Shown here: positions 7,601 to 16,700 of the stretch, in pieces
How the letters are laid out: each line of letters begins with the position of its first letter
Position numbering within the stretch: the stretch's first letter is position 1
DNA from: Gammaproteobacteria bacterium
GTDB taxonomy: Bacteria > Pseudomonadota > Gammaproteobacteria > Burkholderiales > Rhodocyclaceae
Direction of reading: 5' to 3'
DNA: 64,000 nucleotides
Assembly (NCBI GenBank): GCA_029289235.1
Contig: JARFTZ010000056.1
Span: forward strand, 1-64,000
Made by a program: the position numbers and the translations under genes
Notes under the pieces: generated by a model
Told to the model about the DNA's origin: nothing
Databases searched by the model: none
The model's input: the letters and a program-made list of their open reading frames with translations, nothing else

Positions 7601-9121
7601 CTAACCGCCGTTGCGCTTCCTCTTCTCTTCTTCCATGTGCTGCTTGCGCAGCTCGCGCAGCCGCGCGTCCACAGCCGACAACTCGTAGAAATTTCCATCT
7701 TTCGCTTTTTGGGCAAACTCGAGTTGCTCGATCGCCGGCCCCAGTTGCCCTTGCAGATAATAGAACTCCGCCTGCGCCCGATGCTGAAGCAATTGTTTCC
7801 CCATGGCTGCATAATTCTTCGCCTGCAAGCCGTACAGCTTGTAATCCCAAGCATCGCGCTGCAGTTGAGACGCCAGGAATTCTTGAGCCGTTTGCAAATC
7901 GCGTGCGGAGAAAAGCGACTCGGCATAGCCATACACCAGCGCTTTGGCTTGCGGGAAACGTTGTAAGGCGGCGCGGTATATCGCGTGTGCGTCGGTGAAA
8001 TCGCCAGACGCGCCCCGAATTTCCGCCACAAGACCCGCAATGATCGGGGACGAATCCGCCAAGGCAGTGAGATTCTCGCTGGCGCGTTTTGCCCCCTCGA
8101 AGTCCCGCGCACGCAAAAGCGCCAGGCTCAGCCCGTACTGCACGGCCGCTTGCGAAACGTATTTCTTTTCGCGCAACAGCTTCTCGAACTCGCGAACAGC
8201 GTCGCGCGGAGTGCCCTCCTGCGCCCGCAATCTGGCGCGAATCAGATGGAACTCCAGACTACTGACCACCTGGCGATATGGCGATTCTGCTGCCCGGTTC
8301 TGCATATCCGACAGCCTTTCGACCGTCAGCGGATGAGAACGCAGATAGACAGGTGCGTTGTTATCGTAGAGCCGGGTAACATTTTGCAGACGGCCGAAGA
8401 ACTCGCCCATGCCGCGCACATCGAAGCCTGCTTTCTCCAGCGTCTGATAACCCATGCGATCGGCTTCCCGTTCAAAATCCCGGCTGTACGCCAACTGCGA
8501 CTGAATGATGCCCGCCTGGACGGAAGCGACAGTTCCGGCCGCCACCGAGGTATTGGAACGTGCGGCAAGAATCCCGAGCGCCATGGCCACCAGGCTGGGG
8601 ATCGTGTTTTGCTTTTCCTTGGCGATCTGGCGTGCCAGATGATGCTGGGTTACGTGGGCAATTTCGTGGGCGATCACGCCAGCCAGCTCCGATTCGCTTT
8701 GGGCGGTCAGCATCGTTCCGGTATTGATCCCGATGTACCCGCCGAACATCGCGAACGCGTTGACCGTATTGTCGCGGATCGCGAAAAACTGGAATTCTCC
8801 GGTGGGACTGTCGCTAGCCTCGACCAGTCGCCGCCCCAGATTCGCCAGATAATCGTTGATCTCCGGATCATCGATATAGCTCGGCTCGCGCTGGCGAATC
8901 TGGTTCATGATGCTTTCGCCGATCTTTCGCTCCAGCTGCGGCGACAACTCCGCGCGCGCCGATTCCCCAAGATCAGGCAGATCATTGATGCCGGTCTGCG
9001 CGAAAGTGATCGACAGCGGCGAAACGCCGAGAACAAAAGCAATCAGCGAACTGACAATGCGACTGGAGATGTGTGACTGTGACATGATGCGCCGGAACGG
9101 CAGACAGGACAGGACGCTCAT
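7601..9121 (-). CDS. bepA: M48 family metalloprotease/chaperone with TPR repeats (BepA/YfgC-like)
   Basis: A 506-residue exported protein. After a basic, hydrophobic signal peptide ending near ITFAQ, an M48 peptidase domain shows the zinc motif HEIAHVTQHH (about residues 140-150), the third-ligand helix with EREADRMGYQ, and NAFAMFGGYIGINTG. The C-terminal half consists of TPR-like helices. BepA assists or degrades outer-membrane proteins such as LptD at the BAM complex. A second ATG at 9085 would give a shorter signal peptide and is also possible; the ATG at 9121 has a weak AGGT 8 nt upstream. Confidence 0.92.
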   Translation of the reverse strand: MSVLSCLPFRRIMSQSHISSRIVSSLIAFVLGVSPLSITFAQTGINDLPDLGESARAELSPQLERKIGESIMNQIRQREPSYIDDPEINDYLANLGRRLVEASDSPTGEFQFFAIRDNTVNAFAMFGGYIGINTGTMLTAQSESELAGVIAHEIAHVTQHHLARQIAKEKQNTIPSLVAMALGILAARSNTSVAAGTVASVQAGIIQSQLAYSRDFEREADRMGYQTLEKAGFDVRGMGEFFGRLQNVTRLYDNNAPVYLRSHPLTVERLSDMQNRAAESPYRQVVSSLEFHLIRARLRAQEGTPRDAVREFEKLLREKKYVSQAAVQYGLSLALLRARDFEGAKRASENLTALADSSPIIAGLVAEIRGASGDFTDAHAIYRAALQRFPQAKALVYGYAESLFSARDLQTAQEFLASQLQRDAWDYKLYGLQAKNYAAMGKQLLQHRAQAEFYYLQGQLGPAIEQLEFAQKAKDGNFYELSAVDARLRELRKQHMEEEKRKRNGG

Positions 9122-9184
9122 GATAACGAACCTATGCAGCGCCCGGTGTTTCGGTTTGTTTCAGGAGCACCGCGAACAGCAGGT

Positions 9185-9213
9185 AAAAAAAACCCGCCGA
9201 TGGCGGGTTTTTT
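9185..9213 (-). terminator. Rho-independent terminator of the cold-shock gene
   Basis: Stem AAAAAACCCGCC / GGCGGGTTTTTT with a GAT loop. A-rich and T-rich sides make it usable in both directions. On the minus strand it directly follows the csp stop at 9232 and separates it from bepA. Confidence 0.9.
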
Positions 9214-9231
9214 GGCACGGGTGACTACTAA

Positions 9232-9435
9232 TCAGGCACGTGCGATGTTCGAAGCCTGTTTACCCTTTGGACCCTGAGTTACATCAAAACTGACCTTCTC
9301 GCCCTCTTTGAGGGTCTTGAATCCGCTCATGGTTATCGCCGAAAAATGCGCGAAGAGATCTTCGCTGCCATCGTCCGGAGTAATGAAGCCGAAACCCTTG
9401 GCGTCGTTGAACCACTTAACAGTACCAGTTGCCAT
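9232..9435 (-). CDS. CspA-family cold-shock protein
   Basis: A 67-residue single-domain cold-shock protein with RNP1 (KGFGFITP) and RNP2 (DLFAHFSAI) and the usual start [15 protein letters not shown]. It binds single-stranded RNA and DNA and melts RNA structure. The ATG at 9435 has AAGGAAG 7 nt upstream; longer readings are non-homologous. The promoter at 9526-9555 implies an untranslated leader of about 85 nt, in keeping with the structured leaders of csp mRNAs. Which paralogue (CspA, C, D or E) cannot be decided. Confidence 0.95.
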   Translation of the reverse strand: MATGTVKWFNDAKGFGFITPDDGSEDLFAHFSAITMSGFKTLKEGEKVSFDVTQGPKGKQASNIARA

Positions 9436-9525
9436 ATTGCTACTTCCTTTAAATAAACGAAATCCGGGCAAAGCCCGACTTGCATGTTTGGTGATCAACA
9501 TTGCGCTGAACCGAAACATGGGGTC

Positions 9526-9555
9526 TTTGTACGCTAGTTTTTGAGAGAGCGTCAA
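9526..9555 (-). promoter_or_regulatory. Promoter of the cold-shock gene
   Basis: Minus-strand TTGACG (9550-9555) and TACAAA (9526-9531), spacer 18 bp. Transcription would start near 9519, giving an 85-nt leader. Confidence 0.55.
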
Positions 9556-9677
9556 GCCTTTTGCCGGCTGTTTGCGGAAATCCGTGTGGTTTCTATGCAA
9601 AACCCCGAAAAGCTGAACGTTTCCTGGCGTGGGGTGATGCTGTTTTCGCGTCGGGGAAGAGCCGCTAGAATGAGCTC

Positions 9678-9989
9678 ATGGCTAAACGGCAAATTCAAGA
9701 CAACCCAGTAGTAGAGGCGCAGCGCAGCAAGCTCGCACCGCCACCGCTTTACACCGTGCTATTGCTCAATGACGACTTCACGCCCATGGATTTCGTCATT
9801 CATGTACTGCAAAGGTTTTTTTCAATGAATCGAGAACGGGCGACACAAATCATGCTCAAAGTTCATACGGAAGGACGCGGAATCTGCGGCGTGTACCCGC
9901 GAGACGTCGCCGCAACGAAGGTCGAACAGGTATTGAGCTTTGCGCGCGAAAACCAGCATCCGCTGGCGTGCATCATGGAGGAGAGTTGA
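9678..9989 (+). CDS. clpS: ATP-dependent Clp protease adaptor ClpS
   Basis: A 103-residue N-end-rule adaptor. It contains [20 protein letters not shown], in which the NDD/TPMDF residues form the pocket for N-terminal bulky residues, and the [16 protein letters not shown] segment. It hands N-degron substrates to ClpA. The ATG at 9678 is used; the clpA start follows the stop codon with no gap, so translation is coupled. Confidence 0.96.
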   Translation: MAKRQIQDNPVVEAQRSKLAPPPLYTVLLLNDDFTPMDFVIHVLQRFFSMNRERATQIMLKVHTEGRGICGVYPRDVAATKVEQVLSFARENQHPLACIMEES

Positions 9990-12248
9990 ATGATCGCTCA
10001 GGAACTTGAAGTCAGTCTGCACATGGCGTTTGTCGAAGCCCGCCAGAAACGCCACGAGTTCATCACGGTTGAACACCTTCTGCTCGCCCTCCTCGACAAT
10101 CCATCAGCGGCCGAGACACTGCGCGCCTGTGGCGGAAACATCGAACAGTTACGGAAGGATCTCAGCCGTTTCATCGAGGAGCATACCCCGTCAATCGAAG
10201 GCAAGGACGATATCGACACGCAGCCGACCCTTGGCTTCCAGAGGGTGATTCAGCGCGCCATCCTGCACGTCCAGTCGTCCGGAAAAAAGGAAGTTAACGG
10301 TGCCAACGTGCTGGTCGCCATATTCGGCGAGAAGGATTCGCACGCTGTTTACTACCTGCAAAAGCAAGGAATTACGCGCCTCGACGTCGTCAACTTCATC
10401 TCCCACGGCATCAGCAAGGTTCAGCAACAACCCGCCCGCCCCGAACCGGAGGCCGAAGCCGAGGGCGAACAGGCTTCCGCTCCGAGTTCCCTGGAAAACT
10501 ACACGATCAACCTCAATGCACTCGCGCAGCAAGGAAAAATCGACCCGCTGATTGGCCGGGACAGCGAACTGGAACGCGTCATCCAGACCCTCTGCCGCCG
10601 ACGGAAGAACAACCCGCTGCTTGTCGGCGAAGCCGGGGTAGGTAAAACCGCAATCGCAGAAGGTCTTGCACGTCGCATCGTCGAAAATGACGTGCCCGAT
10701 GTCCTGGCCAACGCCAAGGTCTTTGCGCTGGACATGGGGGCGCTGCTCGCCGGGACAAAGTACCGGGGCGACTTCGAGCAGCGGCTCAAGGCAGTCGTCA
10801 AGCAATTGAGCGAGAACCCGAACGCCATCCTGTTCATTGACGAGATTCACACCTTGATCGGTGCCGGGTCCGCTTCGGGCGGCACCCTCGATGCGTCGAA
10901 TCTGCTTAAGCCCGCGTTGTCCAATGGACAATTGAAGTGCATCGGGGCAACGACCTACAACGAGTTCCGGACGATCTTCGAGAAGGATCACGCGCTGTCG
11001 CGTCGTTTCCAGAAGATCGACATCAACGAACCCTCGGTCAGTGACACCATCGAAATCCTGAAAGGACTGAAGTCGCGTTTCGAGTCGCATCACGGCATCA
11101 AGTATTCGGCCGCGGCGCTGACCTCGGCGGTCGACCTCTCGGTTCGCTTCATCACTGACCGCCACCTCCCGGACAAAGCCATCGACGTCATCGACGAGGC
11201 GGGTGCCGCGCAACGCATCCTGCCCAAATCGAGGCAGAAGAAAATCATCGGCAAGCAGGATATCGAGGAGATCATTGCCAAAATCGCACGCGTACCGTCG
11301 ACGCAGGTTTCCACTGACGACCGCAACGCGCTGAAGAATCTCGACCGCGATCTGAAAGCGGTCGTCTTCGGACAGGATCCGGCGATCGATGCGTTGGCAA
11401 AGTCGATCAAGATGGCCCGCTCGGGGCTCGGCACACCGGGCAAGCCGATCGGCTGCTTCCTGTTCTCCGGCCCCACGGGCGTCGGCAAGACCGAGGTCGC
11501 CAAGCAACTGGCCTATTGCATGGGCGTGGAGTTGCTGCGTTTCGACATGTCCGAATACCTGGAACGGCATGCGGTCTCGCGCCTGATCGGCGCGCCGCCA
11601 GGCTATGTCGGGTTCGACCAGGGCGGCCAGCTGACCGAGGCGGTGACCAAGAAACCTTACTGCGTCCTGCTGCTCGACGAAATCGAGAAAGCGCACCCGG
11701 ACATCTACAACATCCTCCTGCAAGTGATGGATCACGGCACGCTGACCGACAACAACGGACGCAAGGCCGATTTCCGTAACGTGGTCATCATCATGACGAC
11801 CAATGCCGGACAGGAGGCGATCCAGAAGTCGACGATGGGCTTCACCGGCAAGCGGCAGGCAGGCGACGAAATGGGTGAGATCAAGCGGCTTTTCACGCCG
11901 GAGTTCCGCAACCGCCTGGACGCAATCATTTCCTTCAAGGCGCTCGATCACGAGGTCATCCTGCGTGTGGTAGACAAGTTCCTGATGCAACTCGAAGAAC
12001 AGTTGCACGAGAAAAAAGTTGAAGCCATCTTTACCGAGCGACTGAAGGAGCATCTGGCCGAGAAAGGATTCGACCCCCTGATGGGTGCCCGCCCGATGGC
12101 GCGGCTGATCCAGGATACGATCCGCGCCGCGCTGGCCGACGAATTGCTGTTCGGCAAACTGGCAAGCGGCGGTCGGGTGACGGTCGATCTCGACAAGGAC
12201 GGCAAAGTCCGTCTCGTCTTCGCCGAGGAGGCTGAAACTGTTGCCTGA
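9990..12248 (+). CDS. clpA: ATP-dependent Clp protease ATP-binding subunit ClpA
   Basis: A 752-residue AAA+ unfoldase of normal length. The N-terminal Clp repeat domain (1-145, docks ClpS) is followed by D1 with Walker [16 protein letters not shown] and Walker [15 protein letters not shown], then D2 with [30 protein letters not shown] and the sensor-2 region [15 protein letters not shown] ClpP-binding loop of the IGF/IGL type is expected before D2's end. It unfolds substrates and feeds them to ClpP, which is not in this window. It overlaps the aldolase gene by 8 bp. Confidence 0.97.
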   Translation: MIAQELEVSLHMAFVEARQKRHEFITVEHLLLALLDNPSAAETLRACGGNIEQLRKDLSRFIEEHTPSIEGKDDIDTQPTLGFQRVIQRAILHVQSSGKKEVNGANVLVAIFGEKDSHAVYYLQKQGITRLDVVNFISHGISKVQQQPARPEPEAEAEGEQASAPSSLENYTINLNALAQQGKIDPLIGRDSELERVIQTLCRRRKNNPLLVGEAGVGKTAIAEGLARRIVENDVPDVLANAKVFALDMGALLAGTKYRGDFEQRLKAVVKQLSENPNAILFIDEIHTLIGAGSASGGTLDASNLLKPALSNGQLKCIGATTYNEFRTIFEKDHALSRRFQKIDINEPSVSDTIEILKGLKSRFESHHGIKYSAAALTSAVDLSVRFITDRHLPDKAIDVIDEAGAAQRILPKSRQKKIIGKQDIEEIIAKIARVPSTQVSTDDRNALKNLDRDLKAVVFGQDPAIDALAKSIKMARSGLGTPGKPIGCFLFSGPTGVGKTEVAKQLAYCMGVELLRFDMSEYLERHAVSRLIGAPPGYVGFDQGGQLTEAVTKKPYCVLLLDEIEKAHPDIYNILLQVMDHGTLTDNNGRKADFRNVVIIMTTNAGQEAIQKSTMGFTGKRQAGDEMGEIKRLFTPEFRNRLDAIISFKALDHEVILRVVDKFLMQLEEQLHEKKVEAIFTERLKEHLAEKGFDPLMGARPMARLIQDTIRAALADELLFGKLASGGRVTVDLDKDGKVRLVFAEEAETVA

Positions 12249-13323
12249 GACGCATGTCGGTGACGCGTCGTCTTTGCGACCGACTGAAAACAAGCTTTTG
12301 TTCGCCAGTGACAACTACGCGGGCATCTGCCCGGAGGCGCTAGCCGCGCTGGTTGAGGCCAATGCGGGGAACGCTCCCGCTTATGGTGACGACGACTGGA
12401 CCCGGCGCGTGTCGGACCGGCTACGCGACCTGTTCGCCTGCGACTGTGACGTATATTTTGTTTTCAACGGCACGGCGGCCAACTCCCTGGCGCTGGCGTC
12501 GCTTTGCCAGAGCTACCACAGCGTCGTCTGCCACGACCTGGCGCACGTCGAGACCGACGAGTGCGGCGGCCCGGAGTTCTTCTCCAACGGTTCCAAGCTC
12601 CTCCCGGCCAGTGGCGAGAACGGGAAGCTGAATCCCGCCGCGCTGCTCGACGTCATCACTCGCAGAAGCGACATCCACTACCCGAAGCCCCGTGTCGTGA
12701 CGCTGACCCAGGCGACCGAAGTCGGCACGGTCTATCGTCCGGCCGAAATCGCCGCGATAGCAGAACTGGCGCACCGCCACGGGTTGCGGGTGCACATGGA
12801 CGGCGCCCGCTTCGCCAACGCGCTCGTTTCCCTTGGCGTAGCTCCAGCGGATATCAGTTGGCGCGCAGGCGTCGACGTGCTGTGCTTCGGCGGAACGAAA
12901 ATGGGACTCCCGGTCGGCGAGGCGGTTGTATTCTTCGACCGGTCGCTCTCTGAAGATTTTGCCTGGCGCTGCAAGCAGGCCGGGCAACTGGCTTCGAAGA
13001 TGCGTTTCCTGTCGGCGCCATGGCTTGGCATTCTGGACGGCGATGTCTGGAAACAACACGCGGCACACGCCAACGCGATGGCACAACGTCTGGCACAAGG
13101 ATTGCGGGACATCCCGGGGGCACAACTACTCTTTCCGGTGGAGGCCAACGGGGTATTCGCCTCGCTGCCGCCAGAGGTGCTGGAGGGCCTGCGTGCGCGC
13201 GGCTGGCGCTTCTATACCTTCATCGGCGCAGGGGGTGCCCGTTTCATGTGCTCCTGGGACACTCCGCTGGAAAGCGTCGAGCGGCTCCTGAACGATCTGC
13301 GCGATCTTTCCAGGAAACGCTGA
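12241..13323 (+). CDS. ltaE: Low-specificity L-threonine aldolase
   Basis: A 360-residue fold-type I PLP enzyme. The cofactor lysine is in DVLCFGGTKMGLPVGEAV; HMDGARFANA carries the PLP-binding aspartate; FASDNYAGICPEAL is a typical N-terminus. It cleaves threonine and allo-threonine to glycine plus acetaldehyde. The start is a TTG at 12241, inside the end of clpA, with GAGGAGG 9 nt upstream; the nearby ATG at 12254 is out of frame. This start makes it translationally coupled to clpA. Confidence 0.9.
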   Translation: MPETHVGDASSLRPTENKLLFASDNYAGICPEALAALVEANAGNAPAYGDDDWTRRVSDRLRDLFACDCDVYFVFNGTAANSLALASLCQSYHSVVCHDLAHVETDECGGPEFFSNGSKLLPASGENGKLNPAALLDVITRRSDIHYPKPRVVTLTQATEVGTVYRPAEIAAIAELAHRHGLRVHMDGARFANALVSLGVAPADISWRAGVDVLCFGGTKMGLPVGEAVVFFDRSLSEDFAWRCKQAGQLASKMRFLSAPWLGILDGDVWKQHAAHANAMAQRLAQGLRDIPGAQLLFPVEANGVFASLPPEVLEGLRARGWRFYTFIGAGGARFMCSWDTPLESVERLLNDLRDLSRKR

Positions 13324-13342
13324 TCCGACTGCGCGCGACGGG

Positions 13343-14263
13343 TCAGGAGGCCATCAACCGGGCCAGTTCGAACAGGATCAACAACAACAGCCATAGCAGC
13401 AGGGCCCGCCAGACCAGGCCGACGGCGCTCTGCATCAAGTCCAGGCCAACCTCTTCGCCACCATGTCCGACACCATTGCCCGCCATTTCCGCGGGAAGCG
13501 ATCCCAACGCCCCTACGCCGGCCGCAACGACAACAGACTGGCCCCACCCGGTGCCAGCGTCGGCACGTGCCTCTGATGCGCGCGCTCTCCAGCAGTACAC
13601 CGCATTCTCGAAATTTCCCACCACGGCGAACGCCGCAGCGGTCAAGCGGGCTGGCAACCAGTCAATGATCGCGAAAGCCTGCCGGGAAAAATCGCCGAAA
13701 CTGTCTGTGCCGCGTACGGTCCCGCTCCCCCAGCGATCGGCAAAAAAAGCGGCCGCGCGATATAACACCGCGCCACACGGCCCGGGCAGCAACACGTAGC
13801 AGACCAGCACGCCGAAGACATGTGTATGCGAAGCTGCCAGCGCGCACCGGATCGATTCGCGGGCGATGGCAGCGGCGGACAGGTCGTCGGAGCGAGCGCC
13901 GCGCCACTCGCCGAGCACTTCGCGTGCGTGCGACAGGTCACCAAGTCGCAACGCCAACTGGATATCGGTGTAGTAGTGGCTGAACTGCCGGAACCCCATT
14001 GTCAGATAGAGGACCAGGACACTCCAGATCCAGGCCGACACCGGACTGAGCGCGTAAAGAACCGCGTACGCAATACCGGAAACCAGCACCAGACTCCCGG
14101 CACCGAGCAGCCAGGCCACGATTCCATGGCTACGTTCCCCCGCATTGAAACGCGCTTCGAGCCACCCGGCCCAGCGCTCAAGCGGCACCCCGACCACAAC
14201 CGGAAAGGGCAGCGGACGGATTTGTTCGATCAGCAGGACGGCAATCATCGAAAATAGCGACAT
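13343..14263 (-). CDS. CobD/CbiB-family membrane protein
   Basis: A 306-residue integral membrane protein starting MSLFSMIAVLLIEQIRPLP behind GAGAGG. It has several hydrophobic segments (near residues 45-90, about 165-190, and the extreme C-terminus) and the conserved RARASEARADAGTGWGQSV segment typical of CbiB/AmpE-like proteins. CbiB condenses adenosylcobyric acid with aminopropanol phosphate, but betaproteobacterial relatives outside cobalamin operons, as here, have no proven role. It is convergent with ltaE and lies upstream of no cobalamin gene. Confidence 0.72.
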   Translation of the reverse strand: MSLFSMIAVLLIEQIRPLPFPVVVGVPLERWAGWLEARFNAGERSHGIVAWLLGAGSLVLVSGIAYAVLYALSPVSAWIWSVLVLYLTMGFRQFSHYYTDIQLALRLGDLSHAREVLGEWRGARSDDLSAAAIARESIRCALAASHTHVFGVLVCYVLLPGPCGAVLYRAAAFFADRWGSGTVRGTDSFGDFSRQAFAIIDWLPARLTAAAFAVVGNFENAVYCWRARASEARADAGTGWGQSVVVAAGVGALGSLPAEMAGNGVGHGGEEVGLDLMQSAVGLVWRALLLWLLLLILFELARLMAS

Positions 14264-14312
14264 GACATTCCTCTCATCCGATGGAGGACGCTTGCCTCCT
14301 CCCGCGCCACAC

Positions 14313-14876
14313 TCAACGCGCCAGCGCCCGCGCAAGGCTGACGATGATCCCCGCCGTCGCCCCCCAAATGAAATGCCGACCATACGGCATCGCGTAAAAA
14401 CTACGCACTTCCCCCTGAACCTCGCGCGACCGGCGCTGGTGATTCTCAGGATTCATCAGGAATGCCAGCGGCACCTCAAACACCTCGGCAACCTCTGACG
14501 GATCCGGGTGAAGCGAGAATGGCGGCGTCAGGAGAGCAACCACCGGGGTAATCCGATACCCCGTGACAGTCAGATATTCCGGCAGCGTGCCGATCACTTC
14601 GACATGTGCCGATGATAGTCCGATCTCCTCCTCCGCCTCACGCAATGCAGTATGCATAGGAGAGAGATCACCGGACTCGGCGCGTCCGCCCGGAAAACTG
14701 ATCTGTCCGGCGTGGTCGCGCAGATGCGCCGTACGTTGCGTCAGAAGAACCGTCGTGCCGCTCTCTCGCAACACAATCGGGAAAAGGACCGCAGCCTCAA
14801 CCGGGTTCTCAATCTGAATACCCGACTCGTCATCATGCCTTGCATTCGCAGGCAAAGCTGCGAGCACGCGACGCAA
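14313..14876 (-). CDS. NUDIX hydrolase, CoA pyrophosphatase-like (NudL type)
   Basis: The protein of about 187 residues has a complete Nudix box (GGRAESGDLSPMHTALREAE followed by EEIGL) and the preceding RTAHLRDHAGQISFPGG motif of the CoA-pyrophosphatase subgroup. It probably hydrolyses CoA or related diphosphates in a Mg-dependent way. The start is unusual: no ATG or GTG exists between the upstream stop (14964-14966) and the conserved core; options are TTG at 14876 or CTG at 14951. The frame upstream of the TTG reads DFGRLRRVLAALP, which looks homologous, so the CTG start may be real; it would overlap the upstream 88-residue gene. Confidence 0.85.
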   Translation of the reverse strand: MRRVLAALPANARHDDESGIQIENPVEAAVLFPIVLRESGTTVLLTQRTAHLRDHAGQISFPGGRAESGDLSPMHTALREAEEEIGLSSAHVEVIGTLPEYLTVTGYRITPVVALLTPPFSLHPDPSEVAEVFEVPLAFLMNPENHQRRSREVQGEVRSFYAMPYGRHFIWGATAGIIVSLARALAR

Positions 14877-14931
14877 CCGGCCAAAATCAACCGTACCGGA
14901 GAGATCGGGCGTCCCTCTCTCGCTTTGGCGA

Positions 14932-15198
14932 TCACTTTCCTTTGTTGACAGCGTCTTCTTCCTCTATCTCGGCGTTAATCGATCCCAACGCGTCCTGCAG
15001 GGTTTCTTCCGGCAGCATATTGATCAGGGTCGCGACCTGGTCCGCCGACTCGACGGCCCCCACCGGCAAGCGATTGCTGTCGAGAGACGCGATCAGCGCG
15101 GCGCTGGCGCCTACCACGCGCAGCAAGCTTTGCCGCTCTCCCATAAATATCTCAAGTTCGCGGCGCAGCATGGCTATTTCCTGATCACGATGCGGCAT
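14932..15198 (-). CDS. Small hypothetical protein (88 aa)
   Basis: Not recognised. An 88-residue acidic protein without signal peptide or membrane segment. The first 30 residues (HRDQEIAMLRRELEIFMGER) look like an amphipathic, possibly coiled-coil helix, and the C-terminus is charged (INAEIEEEDAVNKGK). It lies between the retropepsin gene (17-bp gap) and the NUDIX gene in the same direction, so it is probably part of that operon. Base composition matches its neighbours, which supports it as coding. Confidence 0.6.
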   Translation of the reverse strand: MPHRDQEIAMLRRELEIFMGERQSLLRVVGASAALIASLDSNRLPVGAVESADQVATLINMLPEETLQDALGSINAEIEEEDAVNKGK

Positions 15199-15215
15199 CT
15201 ATCCCCCTATTTTCT

Positions 15216-15914
15216 CTAGTAGCGTTTAATCAATGTCATGGTATCCCCGTTTCGCTGCATTTCCATGCGATTCAGGAAACTCATTCCCAGCAGCGACACA
15301 GGCAGGTCATGCTGGTGAACCAGCGCGTCAACGTTATTCAGTTCAATCTCCCCCACCCGCACCGAATGGAGTTTCACTCGGGAAACGACGGTCTGCCCGT
15401 TCGCCGTATTGGCGACGCCAGGCACCCCCTTGGCCGGATCGACACCAATTCGCCGCGCGTCGCCTGCGCCGAGCGAAATCATCGAGGCCCCGGTATCCAC
15501 CAGAAAGCGGACCGTGGAACCGTTGATGTTGCCCGTCGAATAAAAGTGTCCACGAGCATCGGCCGTCAGCACCACACGCGCAGGTCCGCTCTGCGAGGGG
15601 CGCGACACAACATTCTGCCCGACGCGCAACTGGCGTCGCTTGCCATTGACCTCCAACGTCGCCGTCTCTCCATTGACCGAAACGACCTTGACGCCTTCAT
15701 CGGTCGTCGCGCCGACCGCCACTATTCTCGGTTGCCCTCCGTTGATGGTCAGTAGCGCCTTTCCGGGGAACAGCCCCGCCAATCCCACATCCGCCGCAAG
15801 GACGACAGAACTCCACGCGCCTGCCGCCACGCCCAGAGATAAGCAAAGCATGCTTCGCGTAAAATCGAAACGGGCCGAACCCCTTGGATAGCCAAACAGG
15901 AACCATCGACTCAT
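15216..15914 (-). CDS. Retropepsin-like aspartic protease (clan AA, exported)
   Basis: A protein of about 232 residues. The region TARFLVDTGAS-type signature appears as VRFLVDTGASMISLGAGDA, giving the catalytic aspartate, and the C-terminus VSLLGMSFLNRMEMQRNG is typical of the bacterial TIGR02281-like group. A hydrophobic stretch (MLCLSLGVAAGAWSSVVLAA) near the N-terminus is a signal peptide or anchor. The start is unsure: ATG 15914 would share bases with the divergent amidotransferase ATG (15913), while ATG 15851 directly precedes the hydrophobic stretch. Substrate unknown. Confidence 0.8.
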   Translation of the reverse strand: MSRWFLFGYPRGSARFDFTRSMLCLSLGVAAGAWSSVVLAADVGLAGLFPGKALLTINGGQPRIVAVGATTDEGVKVVSVNGETATLEVNGKRRQLRVGQNVVSRPSQSGPARVVLTADARGHFYSTGNINGSTVRFLVDTGASMISLGAGDARRIGVDPAKGVPGVANTANGQTVVSRVKLHSVRVGEIELNNVDALVHQHDLPVSLLGMSFLNRMEMQRNGDTMTLIKRY

Positions 15915-16641
15915 GAAACCCATCGCCATTTTTCGCCACACCCGTACAGAAGGTCCGGGCTATTTTGCCACATTCCTCGATCGGCACTCGCTTCCCTGGC
16001 AACTGATCTGCGTTGACAGCGGCGCCTCCATTCCGGAGTCGACAGAACCCTATTCCGGGATCTGCCTGATGGGGGGAACCATCAGCGTCAACGATCCGTT
16101 ACCATGGATCGAAGAAAGTTGCCGATTGCTCCGCGAAGCCTTCGCGAAAAACGTCCCGGTCATCGGACACTGCCTTGGCGGACAATTGATGAGCAAGGCG
16201 CTCGGTGGCCATGTCATCAGGAACCCGGTCAAGGAGATCGGCTGGGGCATCGCCGAAGCCGATCTTCAAAGCGAGGAGGCGCGAAGGTGGTTAGGGGATG
16301 CCCTCGATGAATCTGGCAAGGCAACGGTATTCCAGTGGCACGGTGAAACGTTCAGCATCCCCGCAGGAGCGAAACGTCTTCTGGGAAACGGATACTGCGC
16401 GAACCAGATGTTCGCTCTTGGCCCGCATCTGGGCATGCAATGCCACGTGGAGATGACGCCGGAGATGATCGCGACCTGGAACGCGAACTGGGCGGAAGAA
16501 ACGCGCGGGCTGGAGCCACTCCCGCCTTCGGTGCAGACGCCGGAGCAGATGCAGGCCGAAACAGGTGATCGCCTGCCGGCCATGCGCCGTCTGGCCGATC
16601 AGCTCTATTCGGCATGGATCGGAGGACTTGCGGGAAACTGA
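15913..16641 (+). CDS. Class I glutamine amidotransferase-like protein
   Basis: A 242-residue GATase1 protein with nucleophile Cys87 in VIGHCLGGQLM and the His of the triad in LGMQCHVEMTPE. A separate synthetase domain is absent, so it is a stand-alone amidotransferase or peptidase of the type often mislabelled GMP synthase; some relatives act on gamma-glutamyl compounds. The ATG at 15913 follows AGGAACC. It is divergent from the protease, with overlapping start codons. The acceptor is unknown. Confidence 0.85.
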   Translation: MKPIAIFRHTRTEGPGYFATFLDRHSLPWQLICVDSGASIPESTEPYSGICLMGGTISVNDPLPWIEESCRLLREAFAKNVPVIGHCLGGQLMSKALGGHVIRNPVKEIGWGIAEADLQSEEARRWLGDALDESGKATVFQWHGETFSIPAGAKRLLGNGYCANQMFALGPHLGMQCHVEMTPEMIATWNANWAEETRGLEPLPPSVQTPEQMQAETGDRLPAMRRLADQLYSAWIGGLAGN

Positions 16642-16652
16642 TCCCCATGAGC

Positions 16653-16681
16653 AAAAAAAAAACGCGGCCCGGGCCGCGTTT
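16653..16681 (-). terminator. Rho-independent terminator of rquA
   Basis: Perfect stem AAACGCGGCCC / GGGCCGCGTTT (16660-16681), with a 10-base A run on its left that reads as a U tract on the minus strand. It follows the methyltransferase stop (16701) and also separates it from the convergent amidotransferase. Confidence 0.85.
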
Positions 16682-16700
16682 CGATTCAGGACGGGAAGGC

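Noticed and set aside
10191..12314. Long open frame (707 codons) on the minus strand opposite clpA
   Set aside because: High third-position GC keeps antisense frames open; its translation has no recognised motif, and the plus-strand frame is a complete ClpA.
13343..14263. Cobalamin biosynthesis locus
   Set aside because: Only one CbiB-like gene is present; no other cobalamin gene or B12 riboswitch was seen nearby.
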